Shown here one piece after another: positions 39,001-51,000 of a stretch of DNA of 64,000 bases. Made by a program: the position numbers and the translations under genes. Below the pieces are notes generated by a model. It ran no database searches. It was not told the DNA's origin and worked only from the letters and a program-made list of their open reading frames with translations. The stretch's first letter is position 1; each line of letters opens with the position of its first letter. Origin of the DNA: Bursaphelenchus xylophilus. Its lineage: Eukaryota > Nematoda > Chromadorea > Rhabditida > Aphelenchoididae. The stretch spans positions 2,976,001 through 3,040,000 of the forward strand of contig CAJFCV020000003.1 of assembly GCA_904066235.2 (NCBI GenBank), read 5' to 3'.

Positions 39001-42000
39001 TTTAGGTTTTTTTATTTCATTTCCATCAGGTTGATGACATTTAGCGACTTCACAGTACATATTTTTAAAACCCAAAAATTTTGCTTTGTGCGTAACTTTC
39101 AAAGCCCCAATTTCCCACCTGGAAATCGGAAGTGATGTCGCTGATGGTAGTGATCTCCTGGACCCAAACCTCCACCGTTACGCTGACTTTGCCGCCCGGG
39201 ATTTTGTGCGGGTTGTACTTGTGAAGAATGGTCTCCAAAATGAAGGAATCGTTGGAGCAGTGTTCGGTTCGCGCTGGTGTCGAGCGTTCCACCCGTTTGG
39301 CGTCAATAACCGGCCGAAACGTGCCTTGATCATCCACTTCCCAGTCGTATAAACGAGAGAGACGGCGGAGATGACGGGAGTTTCGACGGTAAAAGGCTTT
39401 TCTGAAGAGAACAGAATATCAGTAGGGGAAAAAATCGGATGATAAAGAAAGATTAGACCAACAGAGGTCCAATTTATCATCTAGCCTCAGGGAAAATGCC
39501 ATAGAACCTTGAGAAATCGTCAATTTTTTAAAAATTTGATCGAATTTTACGATTTTTTAATTTTCTCTCATGTTTCGTGCACTTTAGAGGCTTTTTGGGG
39601 ACTTTCCAGGAAGTACGTGAATTGGTTACTCTTTAAGAATTTGTAACAAAGCTAATTTTGGTATTTAAGGAAATGTTTTTTGGTTTTTGCGGATGTCGAG
39701 GTCAAAAAAGTTCTCTAGGGCGTATTCTGGGCAAAGTACTGGTGAATAAGTTAGAGTCTAGGCATTTTTCGAAACTAAAAATCACTTATTACCAGAGGAA
39801 ATACATAATAATGACGTTTGATGACAAAAAAATGAAAAAAAATGAAGATTTATGTGGGAAAGAATGACTAAAACAAGGTCTAAATGGCTTTAATAAAGAG
39901 AAAACCCTGTTTAACCAACACCAAAATCCACGACTCACCGTCCGGCCGCGCCTTCGACCATCAAAAGGCAGAACAACATGAACAAGATCCATTTGTACGC
40001 GCTTCCACTCCAAATCCGATGCGGTTTCGGGTCGAAGCGGGCGTCCTGAGCGTCGGGGACCCGTGGGAGGGGTGGTCGTGGACGGGAAGTCGACGACTGG
40101 GCACACCTCTGCCAGTCCATCCATGAGCGGCGGGCTGAGGCGTGCGGGAAAATTACAGTAAGCCGGGAGGGGGTTCTATTGGACGGGGAATGAGGGTCGG
40201 CCCAATTTTCCGCTGAAAATTTCACAGTAATTACATTGAAAGCGGAGTGAAATGAATAAAATTGGTGGAGTGGCAGCGTTTTTTTGGTCGTTCCGAAAAC
40301 GACCTTGCGTGCTTACACCCAAAAAGGTTGTAAATGCCCCCGTTAATTTCCATAAATTCCGATGAAAATATTAGTGGAATGCGAGGTAATCTTGTTTTTA
40401 CGTGAATTCGCTGCTAATTACGGTCGTTTCAGAGTCTGGCGGAGACTCCGACCACCGTGAGGTCAAAAATGTGACTTCTAAACAAATTTTGTCGGGTTTT
40501 CATATTAGACTTGCCATGTGTAATATAAAAATGTCAAGCGATGAAAGGTGACGTAAAAAAATTTCATAGCACAAAGAATATAATTTTCGTATTTTACAAT
40601 TTTTTTGGTGATTTTTCCTTATTTTAGCCCTTTAAAACAGAATGCCAAGATTTTGAAAAAAATGGCGGGAAATTTGAATTTTTTAAAATTTAGAATATTT
40701 TTTATAGGACATTCGTATTTTACAACTTTTTAGGTAATTTTTATCTATTTTAGGCCTTTAAAACAGAATGCCAAGATCTTGAAAAAATGGCGGGAGATTT
40801 GAATTTTTTAAAGTCTTTAGTATTTTTTGAGGATTAAAATGGCATATAAAGTATTTTTTGAGACTACTGCTAGGATAAGAGTGTCAGATTTTTTACCGAA
40901 AACATAGGTACTATCTGTTACCTAAAGTAATATAAAATAAATTTTCCTTTACCCGTATTTTACAAAAATCTTTGCAAAACAGTAAAAACAGAACTTACCA
41001 CATTTACGACTCCAAACTCTTCTTCCAAACTGGCTTACAACCTCTTCTTCGGTCCATTTCGCCCGAGGCTAAACAGTCGAAATCCCAACTTGACCGACTT
41101 TCAAAATCTTCGAATTTCTGGCCAAAGATTTCTTCCAAAATGCGATAAAGAACTGTTTTATATCCCAACTAGTCGGTTAAACTTCTTTGTTGGGGGAAAT
41201 TCGGCCGAAGTTTAGGGGGTTCGGCCGCTTTTTTTTGGTGGAGAACTTTTTTGGGTAGATGGATGAATATTGCCGTCAAGTTGTTGGGATATAAAAATAG
41301 GACTTGCGGATGAAGTTGAAAGGCTTTTAGAATGTTTGAAGGGGTTGAGCGGCGAAGGCGGTGATTGGTCGAAGCGACTTGAGCGATTGAGGGAAGATCC
41401 TGGAAGATTGGGGAAATAGGAGATCATTATGCCGATTTTCAATGGTTTCGCGCGGTAAGTAAGAGATTATTACACGAAATGAAATAAAATACGGTGATAA
41501 ATCACCAAATATTTTTGTAAAATACCCCAAAACCCAGGTTTTCTATACAAAAAAAATCATCGAGATCTGCTAAAAATAAGGTTGGTGCTTAAAATTTGAT
41601 GACTAAATAAAGGATTCCAATTTATCTTAGAGTGAACACTGAAATCTTAGGGAACCAGTATTAATAATAATGCAAAATTTTACCCGGAAATACCTGTCTG
41701 ACCCCAATAAAGATCAAACATCCCATATATGTAGATGACTAAAATATTGTAAAACCAGTAGTTTTATATCACTTCCTATAGTTATCATTCTTTATTTTAT
41801 GACTACTATGGGCGATAATCTTTGTAATACCAAATAATGTCTGTCTGACCACAAAAGCTGTTGGAAAATAGAGAAAAATATATTACACTACCCTGAGATG
41901 ACTAAATAAGGAAAATTGGATATTTTTAAAGATTTTCTTGATTTTTTGGCATATAAAACTGCTTTTTATCCTATTTCAAGCTCTGAAAATTATACTCAAG

Positions 42001-45000
42001 CTCCAAGACGCGAGTAATATTCAAAAAGACAGAGATTTACCTTAATTTAGATGTAATTTCCTCTGATTATCTCTAAATTTAGTCCAGTCTCTTACCCCAA
42101 CTCCCGAAACCGAAATAACCCCAACAATAAGTCACACGCAATTCCACGTCTCCCAGCGATATCACACACCGGCTCCTAATCCCACAGAAACCAAGAAAGC
42201 GGCAAAAATAACAACAAGAAAACAATGCGCTTCATAATTCGTGGGGCCGGCGGGGAAACGGAGCCGCGGCCCAGAACGCGGCCGGTCCAATTAAAATTTT
42301 ATCTCGGAGAACATTATTTATGGATCCGCCGTAATGTCCGGAGGGAGACGATTACGGAAACGGCGAGCCATGTCATGAGGTAATTGTGTAGTTTATGATA
42401 TATGGTGATGTAATTTTTTAAAAATTTTGAGGAAATGAGGGGATACAGGAGAAAAGGGAGGAGGGATAGGGTTTCATGACAGTCTGATTGGTCTATATAG
42501 CTGTTCAGAAAGTCTGTAGGACTTTGTAGTTTAGTTATCGAAACAAAAAAGGTCATTAAGCTAGTATGTGCAATATAAAGTTCATAGCAAGTAGTTGAAA
42601 TAATCTTTTCTATGAGAAACATGTTCAAGATTAAGAGTAAAGCATCGTGCAACAAAACACTCGGTTTTTAGGTCGCGCTATACAAGGCTCTCCGGGAAAA
42701 TACAACCCCTTTGCCCTCACGAGTCCCTAGTCGGCCATATCTAGAACTTTGATCCGAAAACCGTTTTTTACGCTCGACTCTTCTCCTTTTTGCACTTTGA
42801 AAAGATTGTCGAACATCCGGAATGCGTCTGCAAATCACGTGCTAAAGCTTTCAGCGATTTCTATATGACCTTTTTACAGTAGATGACCAAAATTTGAAGA
42901 GAATCGAAGAGTCACACTTCTGGTGCCGCACCTGTAAACAAAAGTCCGCCAAAACCTCCATTCTTTACCCCCCTCTCCCTCCTACCTCCGTCGGACCCGG
43001 AATCGGCGGTTATTGAACCCTCCAACCAATACATGTCATCCCTTGTTCCGCTATCTCCACGAGTAAGTATGATATAAAAAAGTGAAAGGGAATGTCAAGG
43101 CCCCCAAAAATAAATACCAAAAACACGCGAAATCGGATCCCCGGCTTCGAAGCAAAGTTCTCATGGACGGAGTAGGTATATAACTGGGTGGAAAAGAGGA
43201 GGAAATGAGCGAATAGGGCCATGTAAGTGTATAGGACGGGTAGCAGATTCTCGGGAAATCCCAAAAATGAGGTGTTTGGAGAAAAAAGAGGGTAAAATAC
43301 GGGCTGCTATTTGAGCGTTGGATTTTTAAAAATTTTAAAAAATCATAAATTTGTGGGCAATGTTATAGAAAAACGGAAAATAATGTTAGTACGTTTTTCT
43401 CTATAAACGGAAACACTGCAAACGGGAGTTCTCACAGACAGTTGAACGCTCAGATTGTGGTTTATGATTAGAGATTCACAAAATTTGCAGCTCGTGCTTC
43501 AGGCGAAGAGTTCGGCCCTCAGATTTTAATAAAACTGCGAATTTTACAATATTTTTTTTTGTAGGGCCTATGCGAGACTTCTATCTTGGGGCTTCCAGAA
43601 ACGACCGAGATTTTTGGGTCAAAAGTTGACAAGAATTTGGCATTTTTTGCAATTTTTTGGCATGAAAGTGTCATACTTATCTCCCCTATAGAGGACAATG
43701 TTTTTACAAAAAATCAATTTTTCCGCAAACCCGGCAAAATTTTTGCGTGCTCTATCGTACAAATTTTGTCAAGAAAGATTGTTGAATATCTCGGCTGCGA
43801 TTGCAAAGTGCATGCTAAAGTTTGTAGGGATAAATATGTGGTCTATGCCCAAAGTGTATCAAAAATTTAAAGCAGATCTGAGCATTGCACTTGGGGGTAC
43901 TTTCCAGTCATCAATTTTGAGGTAAAAAAAGTTTCCTGTCTGACCACCGCTGCTTGGTCTCTGCGGTCTCTTCTTCTGATACTTTAATACGCCTAGCTTG
44001 GTCGCCAAAAGAATATTTTGAGGGGCGATGCTCAGATCTTTCTTAAATTTCGCGCGATGGGTGATCTGTTGAGGGCAGATAGATACTATACCTTTTTCTC
44101 CCCTAAACACCAAAACTGCTCGCCTTCTGACCTCTCAGATCCCTCACCTGAGCCGTCAGTTCCTTCCTCCTCCAGCTACTCGAATATGCTCCTACATTAA
44201 CCCCGAGGGCCTTTTGTAGGAAGCTGAGATTGTCTCAAAGAACCAAGAAAATAAATGACTTTTGCGAACTCGAAGGGATTCTAGAACAAAAAAACAGTTT
44301 GAAACTTTCTTCGGCCGGCACAAGGCCTATTGTTCGATAAACGTCAAAGGAAAAGAAAAAGGTTGTAAAAACAGCGATTAGTGCGTTCGAAGAAGGGGCG
44401 GAGATTGGGAAAGTCTGGAGGGGAAAAGGTGACGAAATAAAAAAAGAGGAAAAGTCATAAACTTGCGGAAGCTTCATTGATTAAATTTTGGTCTACAGAA
44501 AAAATAGGGAAGTACCAAGCATGACTTTTGATTTCCTCTTAATTCGGCGTCCATACTGGCCCGTTCGCAAAGTCGCTGGAGTGATTTTTGCGATATATAC
44601 TGAGTAAAAAAGCAAGGCTGCAAGCGACACTTCTTTTTTTGACAGACTGATACCGACAGATACTTAGAAAGAGACACTTGACTCATTTAGGAACGCTTAG
44701 CTCAATGGGTCATGTGTTTCTCTCAATAGTTGTTGCACAATGTTGGTGCTTTCGCAAAGTCGCTGGAGCGATTTTTTCGACATGCAATGTGCAAAAAAAT
44801 TCAGCGTGAAAGCGACGCCCGAAAAACGCCTATTGCACGGTGCAAAAAACAAGAAATTGAGCAAAAAAAAGATGCAAGGTGCACTTTTTTTTCTCACAGT
44901 GCGTGTTGCAAAAGTTACTCCAGCGACTTTACAAACCGACTAGTACCCTATATAGCCCACACACAAGAAGTTTCGGGTTGTGGTCTGCACTTGCATCTAA

Positions 45001-48000
45001 AATTTTCAACGATCTTTTTGGGAGAGAGTATAAAGAATGAGAAGAGTCGGTCAGACAAAAAAACATTTTTGGCTATAACTTTCGGAACTATCCTTAGGAA
45101 CAATTTGCTCTCCCTAAAATTTATTGCCTAGCTCCAGGGCATAGTAATCATATTTTAAAAACAAAAAAAAGTATTACTGTAGGCACGCCTCTTCTCTGAA
45201 ACGTTCCTAAACATGGGCTAAAATTGCAAATCCCCCGATTCTCTGACGCCATAAAGCGTATCACATGATCCCGAGAGTATACGTACCAAGCATGTGCGTA
45301 CCTTGACCACCACTTTACTGCAAAAAGCGCCGAGAATTGGCGGAGTGAACGCGGTAATCGCGGCTTTGCGGGCGCCTCCAAAGAACGGCGGTTCCTCGAC
45401 AGCCCCGAATTTTCATGTCATATCCGATAACCGAAGGCCCCCCCAGCCCGTTGTAGTAGCATACCACAGATACGACGGCACTGACCTCCGGCGGAATGTT
45501 TGGCCAATCTTTTGTGGAGCGTCTTTCTCCACTGCCTGCCCTTCTTTCGCTGCTTGCGGCCCCACCCGAAAAAATCGCACTGAATGCCTCGGGGGAATTG
45601 CGCGTCTTTCTTTTCGTTTTGGGGAAGGGCAAAAGCCACAAAACGACGGCACACGGACGCCCTGCGGGCTATTCGTAACGCCGCCAAATCCCGTCAGCCA
45701 CATAACAAAAAAGAGTTAAAAACGGATGAGAAGACGAACTTGGAGCGGGATTTCTCCCCACACACACAAGTCGGGATTGGCGTCGATCGGGGCGAGCGTG
45801 ACGACAACGGATGTCTGGCCCTGTTTTGGTGAAAAATTTTGTAGCCTAAGGGCGTGACAATCGGAGGAATTGAACCCACGCGTTCGGGAAGCCGCGCAAA
45901 TACGGTACTGTGGGGAAACCAATATTTTGGTGATTTTTTGGATTTTAATTTACAGAAATCGCTTTTTTACGACTCTTTGAGAATCCTAACTCTCCTAGGA
46001 TTTATATAGTAAGACTTCTAAAAAACCTCTTGATCAAGTTCCTTCAAAAAATCATCAAAAATCAAGTGGAATTTTCATAAAAATCTCAATTTTCTGAACT
46101 ACCTACTTCCGTAAAAAGCTAAAAAAAAATGAATCGCCAGAAATCAACAACACAATACAAAGTTATGCGCACAAAATTAGTCCTCAAATTTGCATAAAAG
46201 ATCAACAATGTAAACCACAAAATTCTCCAAAAAATTCAGAAGCTCCCCAAATATAGCCCTTGCTAAAAGTCCACGTTTCCCTCGAGCACGCTCCAATCTG
46301 TTTCCATTGACCTCCGAAAATCATATTTTCCGTCAATTCAATTATATTGCACATCATTCGGAAGGCGATAAAATGATTACCATCCAAAAAATCTTGAAAA
46401 ATCCTGATCCAAACTTGAATTTTGAGTGATTTAGAACACAACGTATTTTACCACAGCCCTCTCTCTGCCAAAATTCGCAATAAATTCTTGGCCGAATGGA
46501 TTCGGAAACCCGGCAATTTCGCCGCCCATCAAAGTATGAAGCCAACTTTTCATGGGGCCGAAGCCGTCTTCTGAATCCGCTCCTTTCACCGCGCGCTTTC
46601 GCACTCGTCATGCTGTAGCCGACGTGCGCTATTAAAAATGTTGATAAAATCGGTGGGAAATGAGTGATGGAACGGAAGGGATTCTTCCAAATTTTCATGT
46701 AGATTGAGAAGATATAAATGGGGATTTGGTTGAGGTTCCGCTTTTGACAAGTGAAGGGTATTTTTATAGACAGTCTGCAAATGTCCAAAGGCTAATTTCA
46801 AGACATCAAAGGTCAGGGAAATAAATAAAATTTGTTGAGAAAAATTGTTGCCCATACGAAACAAGTAGGTCAAGAATAAGATTATTGAGCCTACTGAGAC
46901 TCGACGTGACTTTTATGAGCTTCACAGACAAAAAAGACGTACTATAATTGCTTGCTGAGTGTTTGAAAAGTGCAATGTAGGAATGCCGTTGGCTGGGCAT
47001 CAAAATATTAACTATGTCAATCAGATGGGCCAAGGTCAATATGATCAAATTTTTTGACATTTTAACACTAAAAAATACAGAGTTCTGATTGAATTTCGGA
47101 TTTTACAGATCTTGTAAGTCATTATGTAATTGCAAATACTTCAAAAAAAGCCGATGTTCTACCAGAAAAACAGTAAAATATTTTCCATGATGATCAAAAT
47201 TCTAGAGTAGAAAATGATGACGTCATTTTCAAGTTTTTCTAGGTGCGAAGCTCGTGTAAAGGCCTTAGCATAAGTTCAAATATATTGAACGTTCAACAAG
47301 TCCAACTGTTTGAGAATCTGCACGTCATATCGGTTCTAATCTATGATGAATGTTGACATTTCACTTTTTGTTTTTCGGATGTCATATCAATTCAAAAATC
47401 TCTGTGTCATTGAAACAATAGACAAAATTCATTGAGGCATGGCTAAAAGTGGCTAGTGCTAGAGCCGTTAGAAAATTGAAAGTAAATTCTTTGAATGATG
47501 ACAGTATGAAAATTTGGACATGATGATGTAAAGATAGCAGTGATCAAAATGGCAAGAAGTAAAGCTTAACAATTTAATCTTGATTTTTGAAAGTCCCTGC
47601 TTGCTAAAACAGCCTAAAAACGGTATTAAAAACGTTTATGAATGCTGCGAGACAATACGCTATCCCTATGAAGTCATCTTCTTCCAAGACAAAAGAAAAG
47701 TTGTTTGGTCTCTTACGATTTGTCATGCAGAACGTAAATCTATCTTACTCACTGGCAATTTTCAAAAATTTTTGATTGGGACCTGCAAACTCTGTTCCCA
47801 GTGCCCCACTTGCTCATCGTGATCACCGCCGTCCCAGCTGGTCCGCCTGCAGCCGACAAATTTTGCATAAAAACGCGCGCGGCCGAGAACAAAACCCCCC
47901 GCAGCGCCGGCATTACAACCCCGCCGGCAAAATATAGGGTGAATCGAACGAAAAAAAGCGAGTCGACTTTTTGTGCCGGCTTCGACTTGCACCTTATTGT

Positions 48001-51000
48001 CTTTTGGCTTCTTTTTTCATCATTTTTTTTGTGGGGTGGGCCGGAATCCCCTCGCTCCAGCAGAGACTCCCCAATTCCTTCGTCTTTAAACCCAAAAGTT
48101 TGGACACCGGTTTAGGGTTAAGGGGCCGTGCCATTCGAAAAATTCGTCGACCGCCCTAATTAGGGAAATGGAAACATGGGTTGGGTGAGGGAGATGACAT
48201 GAGAAGAGTGGCGTTGCGACGAAGATTGTGGAATATTTGAATAATTGAGCTATTCAGCCTCCTTAAATGGGCAAAGTAGAGGAAACAATGTAACACTAAC
48301 ACTTTGAAGATAAAAAAATTCAAATAACAATTCAAGCAGCAATTCCATCCCACTGAGTATAGCGAACAGGCCCCAGGCCATATTGTAATATTCCCATCGG
48401 ACTCATAACGGATTCCAGTACACCTACACTCAAGGTAAACAAGTCGAAGTGAAGAAGGTTCAGACCCAAATTTGACAAGAAATATGAGAGGATACTTCTG
48501 TAAAATGAGATGTTTTGGTATTTTGAAAGCCTGCTTGGGAAGGTTCAAGACCCGACATTGTGACTTGAGGTCACAAAAATGGCAAGTCACACAAAAACGA
48601 CCACAAAGATGTGTATTGCACAAAAAAATTTTCTGGATGTTGCTTGAAGTGCAACGTTCACAGTTTCTTCAAATTTTTCCTACATGCTTTATATAGGATG
48701 GACAGAGAGATATGAAAATTTTAGCTGCCGCTTTGCAGGCGTTTCCGAAATATTCCAGAATCTTTGCTGGCTGAAAGATTACTCTATAAAATGACATGAT
48801 GATTTTGAATTTCAAATACAGTGATTGACCTGATGCAGTGGCAAAAAGTGTGCCATTTTGGATGCGGGAAGCATCAAAAATGTGGCAAAATGCTTCCCAA
48901 TCCAAGTAAAAAAATCGATTTCGAAAGCCCCCCTCGACTGTTTTTTTGGCCAAAAAATCTCAATGATTTTTACAACGGACGAGCTAGAAATCTCGCGTAT
49001 TCCTTAAAAAATCTTAATCCAACTTTTCACCAAGTTTCATCAAAATCTAAATTCATTTTTTCAGACCCAAATAAATTAAAATTTAATGTGAAATAATTTC
49101 AAAAATGTCCTTAAGACTCCTCAAGCTCCCTCAGCCCAGTTATGACCCCAAGACCAGCTCTAAAATCTTTCAAATTCCCCGTCGACCTCAAAGAATCCCG
49201 AACTAATTGGCCAAATTTTAGGAACTGCGCCGCTGCGTTGCCGAACTCGGTCACACCGCCATCGAGATTGGGTCTCACTTGGAGGAGCGCAATCTGGATG
49301 ACCCCTATTTCTGGCCACTCTACAACGAATGCCAGAGCTTGAATGTTTGCATCTTCGTGCACCCGTGGGACATGGACGATTGGCATGGGAGAATGAAAAA
49401 GTTTTGGCTACCCTGGCTGGTTGGTGAGTGATTTGGGGGAGGGGAAAGTAAAAGTCAAATCTCTATAAAACAAATTTTCAAAAATCTACAGAAACTCCGC
49501 TTAAAATTCAATAAAAAAAATCAAAAATAGACGGCCATGTGGCCCGCTAATCCACTTGAGGCGTCCAGACCAACACGGATGTTTTTTATTGGTTATGCAA
49601 ATTAGTTTTGGAGGAAGGTCAGGAAGTGAACCGCGATGACATCCTCAAGGGAACATGGGCGCCGATTGACTATTTTTGGAAGGAAATGTTGCTGAATTTT
49701 CCGTGATTTTAAGGACGAAACTTTCGGCCGAATAAGAATGCATGTTTTTTGGTATGAATAAGAATTGGTCATTCTTTCTGGTTGAAAATACAAAACGCCT
49801 CCGTAAAGAGACCGCCAGATGGAACAAAAGTTTTAGCTACAGAGAAGAGGTGAGCTGACAAGGGAAGGAACCGCGACTCTCAAGTTCTATAAGGTGACCC
49901 AAAAAAATGGAAACATTTTTCCATAGGTCCTGCCGCGAAAACCTTGAGGTGTAGCCAATTAATTTTTTCACCAGTAAATTCTGAGTATTTCTCTGCCATA
50001 GGCGTTTTATTTTACATTAACTGAAACATAGCTATAAATATGAGTTTCCATTTTTTGGGCCACCCTGTATTTAGTGATTACACACGTCGGGCCCATATCA
50101 ATTCGTCACAGTTGTAGCTGCCGGTTTGCAGGTGCCACCAAGATCTCGAACGATCGTTGCGGTCGAGAGAGTACGCAAAAGGCGGAGAGCGGTCACAGAG
50201 AAAAAACTTCTAGGCTATAAAATTGGTGCGAAAAAAATGTTTTTTTGTCAAGATATTACACTTTATAGTAGACATATGCATGAAACTCGTTTTCGCAAAG
50301 CGCCAGCTGGAGTCTCTTATATACGTATACATTCCCTGTAGACATGTATATGTAGACATGTATATGTCTACATGGAAAAACCTTATCGCACTTTGCGCCA
50401 GGTTTCATCAAAATCTAAGCGTTTCACTTGCAGTCCTTTCCCTGTAAATCTGATGCTCTAAATATTACCCGCGCTTTGTAAAAAAAGTAATACATCAATT
50501 GAAAAAGATCTTTGTAAAACATTCACTGGAACACCTGAAACATTCAAGGATCTTGCGGCGAGAGGGTTTGTAAAATATCGAATGCTGAAGATAAAACCAA
50601 CTTGGTGTTCTTTTATACCCTTCCAATCACGCGGACAAGGTAAATCCAGCCCATATTTACATTGTATTTGAATTTCAAAAAAAAACATTTTCCAAGAAGG
50701 CCCGAAAATCTGGAGAGGTCTCTTTGCAAATCCGTTGCAACAAGATTAAAGAAGAATATCCATTTCCAAGTTTGCAGACAGAAGGAACTCTTGAGAGTTC
50801 GGTCTCGGACATCCGAAGCAAGCAACCCTTTAAAACTCAAACTTTAGACACATCAGCTTCTACAAACTCAGCCTTCTGACCCCCCTCGACTTTCAGGGAT
50901 GCCATCCGAGACGGCGCAGGCCATTTGCAGCGTGCTGATGGGCGGTGTTTTGGAGAGATTCCCGCGTCTCCGGATCTGCTTTGCTCACGGCGGCGGGGCC

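Larger units (their letters stand above)
33736..49221 (+). other. Giant 15.5 kb intron 4 of ACMSD
   Basis: Bounded by GTAGGA at 33,736 and TTTTAG at 49,221, both in phase 0, between exons encoding NMDLAIK and [10 protein letters not shown], which are adjacent in ACMSD proteins. It holds the entire antisense ligand-gated channel gene (35,175-40,120), several fold-back repeats, and GC-rich islands at 45.3-48.1 kb. From 33,736 to 35,174 I see only AT-rich sequence. From 41,450 to 43,000 I see nothing certain except a GC-rich stretch near 42,240-42,370. Confidence 0.85.

Noticed and set aside
45845..45910. tRNA-like stretch (GTGGGTTCAATTCC on the minus strand)
   Set aside because: The T-stem pairs imperfectly and no acceptor, D or anticodon arm can be formed.
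48156..48623. 155-codon minus-strand Cys-rich frame
   Set aside because: Long but with AT-driven codon use, no acceptor or donor, and no recognisable domain; noted only as a curiosity inside ACMSD intron 4.
33736..49221. Interpretation as two broken ACMSD pseudogenes
   Set aside because: All splice phases match, all zinc ligands are present once each, and no stop interrupts the joined frame; a single intact gene is simpler.
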